A program made the translations under genes and the position numbers. From SZUA-254 sp035292425 (GTDB lineage: Bacteria; Bacteroidota; Ignavibacteria; UBA10030; SZUA-254): 10,455 bases of DNA. The notes below the pieces were generated by a model. It made no database searches, had not been told where the DNA came from, and was given only the letters and a program-made list of their open reading frames with translations. Location: assembly GCA_035292425.1 (NCBI GenBank), contig DATDQD010000151.1, positions 1 through 10,455 of the forward strand, given 5' to 3'. This document shows, piece after piece, positions 6,686 to 10,455 of the stretch (position 1 is the first letter of the stretch; each line of letters opens with the position of its first letter).

Positions 6686-7887
6686 TGCATCCTTTCCTGG
6701 AGTTGCCTGATGAGGCGCTGGTACTCGTCCTCGGTGAGCTCGCCGAACGCGTATTTCGTTTCGATCGTCTCGCGGTCGAAATGCTGTCGGGCCTTGACGG
6801 CCACCTGCTTGTAGGTTTCGGCGGCGCGGATGCGGGCGAAACCGCGCAGGGTCTCGATCTCCTCCTGGTACATCAGTTCCAGGCGCGCGGCGTCGGCGGA
6901 GAGGTCGACCGGCCGCTCCCCGGCGGAGGTCCGGCGGAGGTTGAGGAGTTCGGAAAATTCGCGCGGGCTGATGTTCTGAAGGATCTCCAGGGCGGTTTCG
7001 AATTCCTTCGCCTTATAATAGAAGTGGTACGAAAACTTGAACTCCGACTCCCTGAGGAGCCAGTCGGCGATGTCGCGGTATTCCGCGGACCCGAAACCGG
7101 CCCGGTCGTAGAGGAAAAACAGCGACAGGTACTCGCCCGACGAACGCTTCATCGCGCCGATGCTCTTCATGTCGTTGTTCACCCAGTAGTACCATTCCTT
7201 CAGGTCATCCCTGTCTTCCTGCTGCGCGATCGCGAGCAGGTCCGTTCCCCGGTCCCAGGCAACGAAGAAGGCGTAGGTCAGGAGCACGATGTCGATGTTG
7301 TGCGGGTTCGCGATCAGCGCTTCCCGGAGGATGCCGCACACGGTCTCCCGTTCGTTGCCGGGGAGGGAGAAGAGGAGTTTGATCGGCACGCGGGGGAGGC
7401 GGCGCAGCGTATTGTGATGGTCGCGGAACTGGAGCTGTTTCTGCGGATTCGATTCGGGGACCTCCAGCTCGAGCTGCTCGATCGCGGTGTAAAAGCGCTC
7501 CTTCACGAGGACCTTCCTGGTCCCGCGGTACCACGGCGTGTCGGCGTCGCGGAAGGCGCTGTCGAGGAACATCCTCCACGCGCTCAGCCGGCTCTCGGTG
7601 AAGGCGTTCTCCGGGAGGGGGATGGTGGTCTTGAACAGGATAATCAGGTTCCTGCTGAACGAGATCTGGTCGTCCTGCTCGCCCGACGCGTGGAGCGCCT
7701 GGTTGAGGAATTGGTGCCTGACCCAGGGACGCGTGAGCGCCTCGTCGATTTCATGCCGGACCTCGGTCCTGGTCTTCGTGGTCTCGACGAGCGCGACGGG
7801 GTAGGAGCCATCCGCGCCTTCCCTTAATTTTTCCCTGCCGGATTTGAGTATTTGAAACCGGATCAATCGGGGACCTGGCAGTTCCAC
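6682..7887 (-). CDS. Uncharacterised helical protein with C-terminal SHOCT-like segment
   Basis: An unrecognised soluble protein, 401 residues if read from the GTG at 7887. That start has no ribosome-binding site and immediately follows an in-frame TAA. A TTG at 7866 (giving MIRFQILKSG) has AGG seven bases upstream and fits the likely transcription start near 7890, so it may be the real start (394 residues). The body is mainly helical with many aromatic residues (EWYYWVNNDM, 231-240; FKFSYHFYYKAKEFETALEIL, 283-303, TPR-like). The last 32 residues (370-401; KYAFGELTEDEYQRLIRQL) resemble a SHOCT domain, a short helical oligomerisation motif common at protein C-termini. There is no signal peptide or membrane segment. 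The stop overlaps the start of the 440-aa zinc-ribbon gene, and the pair forms a tight two-gene unit. No enzymatic motif is visible. Confidence 0.85.
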   Translation of the reverse strand: MELPGPRLIRFQILKSGREKLREGADGSYPVALVETTKTRTEVRHEIDEALTRPWVRHQFLNQALHASGEQDDQISFSRNLIILFKTTIPLPENAFTESRLSAWRMFLDSAFRDADTPWYRGTRKVLVKERFYTAIEQLELEVPESNPQKQLQFRDHHNTLRRLPRVPIKLLFSLPGNERETVCGILREALIANPHNIDIVLLTYAFFVAWDRGTDLLAIAQQEDRDDLKEWYYWVNNDMKSIGAMKRSSGEYLSLFFLYDRAGFGSAEYRDIADWLLRESEFKFSYHFYYKAKEFETALEILQNISPREFSELLNLRRTSAGERPVDLSADAARLELMYQEEIETLRGFARIRAAETYKQVAVKARQHFDRETIETKYAFGELTEDEYQRLIRQLQERMQ

Positions 7888-7896
7888 TTACGAGTT

Positions 7897-7918
7897 ATTG
7901 TACTGCTTTAGACAGTAC
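7897..7918 (-). promoter_or_regulatory. Candidate -10 box overlapped by an inverted-repeat operator, before the 401/440-aa gene pair
   Basis: On the minus strand TACAAT (7902 to 7897; 5 of 6 bases of the -10 consensus) would start transcription near 7890. The perfect inverted repeat GTACTG-N7-CAGTAC (7900-7905 and 7913-7918) overlaps its upstream edge, the position of a repressor site. No good -35 box is seen 16-18 bases upstream, so the promoter might need an activator. The repeat is clear in the sequence; its function is inference. Confidence 0.4.
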
Positions 7919-7938
7919 GGACATACGCCATACAGGAA

Positions 7939-7949
7939 TGTAAGTTACA
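7939..7949. repeat. Small palindrome TGTAAgTTACA in the leader of the 401-aa gene
   Basis: Five-base arms around a single central base, about 20 bases upstream of the GTACTG inverted repeat. It could be a regulator half-site pair, or it may be chance in an AT-rich stretch. Confidence 0.35.
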
Positions 7950-7991
7950 ACAGTGCCGGAATATACAAAAAAATTCGACGAAGTCCAGTTT

Positions 7992-8014
7992 AAACCATTA
8001 AAAAACGGTTTTTT
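7992..8014. terminator. Weak AT-rich hairpin with T-runs between the peptidase-like gene and the 401-aa gene
   Basis: AAACC (7992-7996) and GGTTT (8007-8011) are complementary across a 10-base A-rich loop, and a run of seven T follows on the + strand. An alternative AAAAAA-CGG-TTTTTT fold (8000-8014) reads in both directions. A G7 run (8018-8024) sits next to it. The stems have little GC, so termination would be weak. Confidence 0.25.
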
Positions 8015-8048
8015 TGAGGGGGGGCGAAAAAATCCTGAAAAAAGACGG

Positions 8049-8069
8049 AAAACGGCTATTTCAGGCCGT
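8049..8069 (-). terminator. Candidate weak terminator overlapping the stop of the peptidase-like gene
   Basis: On the minus strand ACGGC (8069 to 8065), an 8-base loop and GCCGT (8056 to 8052) form a short stem that includes the TAG stop codon. It is followed by three further Ts and, after CCGTC, a run of six Ts. The five-pair stem is short for an intrinsic terminator, but the position right at the gene end and the U-rich tail fit one. Confidence 0.35.
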
Positions 8070-9251
8070 ATGCCCTGGCCAGGCGCCCGGATATTTTCGG
8101 GAGGCCGGAGTTCAGCCCGGAGAGGGTATGGTATTTCCCGATCAGGTCGAGGGGACCGAGGCTGAGCGATTCGATCAGGGCCTCCCTTCCGAGGCTCCGG
8201 TCGACCTCCCGCGCCATGGCCATCCCCACCATCGATCCGTAGCTTTCCCAGTAGCCGCTCAGGTTGGCGGAATAGAGAATGTCCGCGATTTCCTTTCCGG
8301 TAAGATTCCCGGACATTAAGCGCTCGGCGTTCCTGTTGAACGTCCTGAACGACTCTTCCATCCTGGGGACCCAGTCCTGGGGAAGGCGGTCGCCCATCCT
8401 CTGCTCCATCGAGAGGTAGTACGCGATCCCCTCGTTCTGGACCAGGTCGAGCAGGTAGTCCAGGTCGGAGGTGTGGGCCGACCGGTATTTTTTCCAGAAG
8501 GGAGATGCGTCCTTGTAGAGCCCGAACGCGGCGTGAAAAACCTCGTGGGCGACGGTGACCAGGATCGAGGAGAGCCTTGCCTCCGGTTTGACCGGGTAGC
8601 CGACCGCGGCCGCAAGGTTGATAATAATAGTAAGCTCACCCTCGCCGTCCCCGACGAACTCCGGCGTGTCGCCCTTCCAGACGATCCTCCTCACGTAGGC
8701 GTCCGCGTGTTCGTGCCCGAGCGCCACCACGTAGACCGGGATGACCGCACCGACGGGGATATCCTGGGGGAACACCTGCTCGACGGTGGCGACGACCCTG
8801 CTGTTGAAATTGCGGCGCCGCATTTCGTCGAGAAGGGCCCCGATGGCGTCCGCGTCGCGCCGCGCGTCCTCGAGGCGGAACACGTCGTCGCGGATGATCT
8901 GGTGCGATTGCAGGGAGTCGAGGTACAATGCAAGCAGCGAAGGGGCGTTGCCGTTCCCCGAGATCAGTTCGGTGGTGGACGCCGCGATCCGGTTCCCGCG
9001 GAGTTCGGAGAGCCGCCGCGTGCTGACGTACCCATCGCGGAGCAGATCCAGCGTCTCTTCGGCGGAGGTATAGTCGATCGAGAGATAGATGTTGAACGCC
9101 GGGTTGGACTGCGCCCCTGCAGAGTTCGCCGGCAGGACGAAAAGAATTGCCGCCAGGAACGCCGGTATGAACGCGGCCCGGAGCACGAGGACGGGAGGGA
9201 GTGTCGCCGCGAGTGCGGCACACAGGGCGGCCCACAATGGGTGACGTTTCC

Positions 9252-9255
<4 letters not shown>
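8056..9255 (-). CDS. Exported HExxH zinc metalloprotease-like protein (DUF5700-like), coupled to hutU
   Basis: A 399-residue protein starting at the ATG at 9255, which overlaps the hutU stop as ATGA. The N-terminus is Arg/Lys-rich and then strongly hydrophobic (about 7-42), ending in ANSAGAQS, so it is exported through a signal peptide or held by an N-terminal anchor. The catalytic motif HEVFH (237-241) is followed 33 residues later by NEGIAYYL (274-281), whose Glu275 is placed like the third zinc ligand of a gluzincin-type peptidase. The mature N-terminal part (NIYLSIDYTSAEETLDLL, 55-72) and overall layout resemble the DUF5700 putative Zn-dependent proteases; that family name is from memory and less sure than the metalloprotease call. 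The substrate is unknown. Translational coupling to urocanase hints at peptide breakdown feeding histidine use, but this is inference. The frame extends upstream through hutU but is not coding there. Confidence 0.85.

Positions 9256-10455
<1,200 letters not shown>

Larger units (their letters stand above)
7888..8055. other. AT-rich intergenic region upstream of the 401/440-aa gene pair
   Basis: This 168-base gap is far more AT-rich than its surroundings, with several A- and T-runs at about 7966-8052. It holds the end-of-gene hairpin of the peptidase-like gene, the weak bidirectional A/T hairpin, the TGTAAgTTACA palindrome and the GTACTG/CAGTAC repeat over a TACAAT box. I see no ORF with coding character. 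It is the most likely control region for the two unrecognised genes and marks a transcription-unit boundary after the hutU-peptidase pair. Confidence 0.55.

Noticed and set aside
5909..7827. Long + strand frames opposite the 440- and 401-aa genes
   Set aside because: They mirror the minus-strand genes. The minus frames have balanced composition, helical patterns, ribosome-binding sites and a GTGA overlap; the + frames are Val/Glu/Arg/His-rich with no motif.
7900..7918. A LexA (SOS) box before the 401-aa gene
   Set aside because: The half-sites resemble CTG/CAG, but the spacing is three bases shorter than the E. coli box, and nothing in the genes points to DNA repair.

Overview
The window is GC-rich DNA from a Gram-negative bacterium. 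An outer-membrane beta-barrel assembly-type protein and a complete histidine-degradation arm that passes the formimino group to tetrahydrofolate are both present. Gene style and GC3 would fit a deltaproteobacterial (Desulfobacterota-like) genome or a similar environmental lineage, but nothing here fixes the lineage and that placement is inference. The sequence is densely coding, with start/stop overlaps of GTGA or ATGA type and almost no long gaps.

Left edge, + strand (1-2003): the C-terminal bulk of a BamA/TamA-family outer-membrane protein with one visible POTRA domain, followed with overlapping stop/start by rsmE (16S rRNA m3U1498 methyltransferase). rsmE runs tail to tail into fchA with an 11-bp overlap.

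Minus strand, 1993-4898: hutI - ftcD - fchA, transcribed right to left, behind a plausible sigma70-type promoter at 4925-4953. HutI opens imidazolonepropionate to formiminoglutamate, FtcD moves the formimino group to THF and frees glutamate, and FchA deaminates and cyclises it to methenyl-THF. The N-terminus of HutI is odd: the conserved first strand lies upstream of the first canonical start codon.

Middle, minus strand (4926-8055): a short four-cysteine zinc-binding protein (5112-5315), preceded by two unrecognised soluble proteins of 440 and 401 residues whose genes overlap by GTGA. The 440-aa protein carries an N-terminal zinc ribbon and TPR-like helices; the 401-aa protein ends in a SHOCT-like segment. 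The AT-rich leader before this pair (7888-8055) holds a TACAAT -10 box overlapped by a GTACTG/CAGTAC inverted repeat and a second small palindrome. Between the zinc protein and the hutI promoter are a perfect 20-bp GC palindrome and a start-less open frame that looks protein-like.

Right edge, minus strand (8056-10455): the C-terminal 400 residues of hutU (urocanase), coupled by an ATGA overlap to an exported HExxH metalloprotease-like protein resembling the DUF5700 family. The histidine pathway is therefore split: hutU (and perhaps hutH beyond the window) is separated from hutI-ftcD-fchA by a secreted peptidase and three uncharacterised genes. The best candidates for something undescribed are the 401/440-aa pair and the peptidase-hutU coupling. 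No mobile elements, CRISPR arrays, rRNA or tRNA genes were seen.
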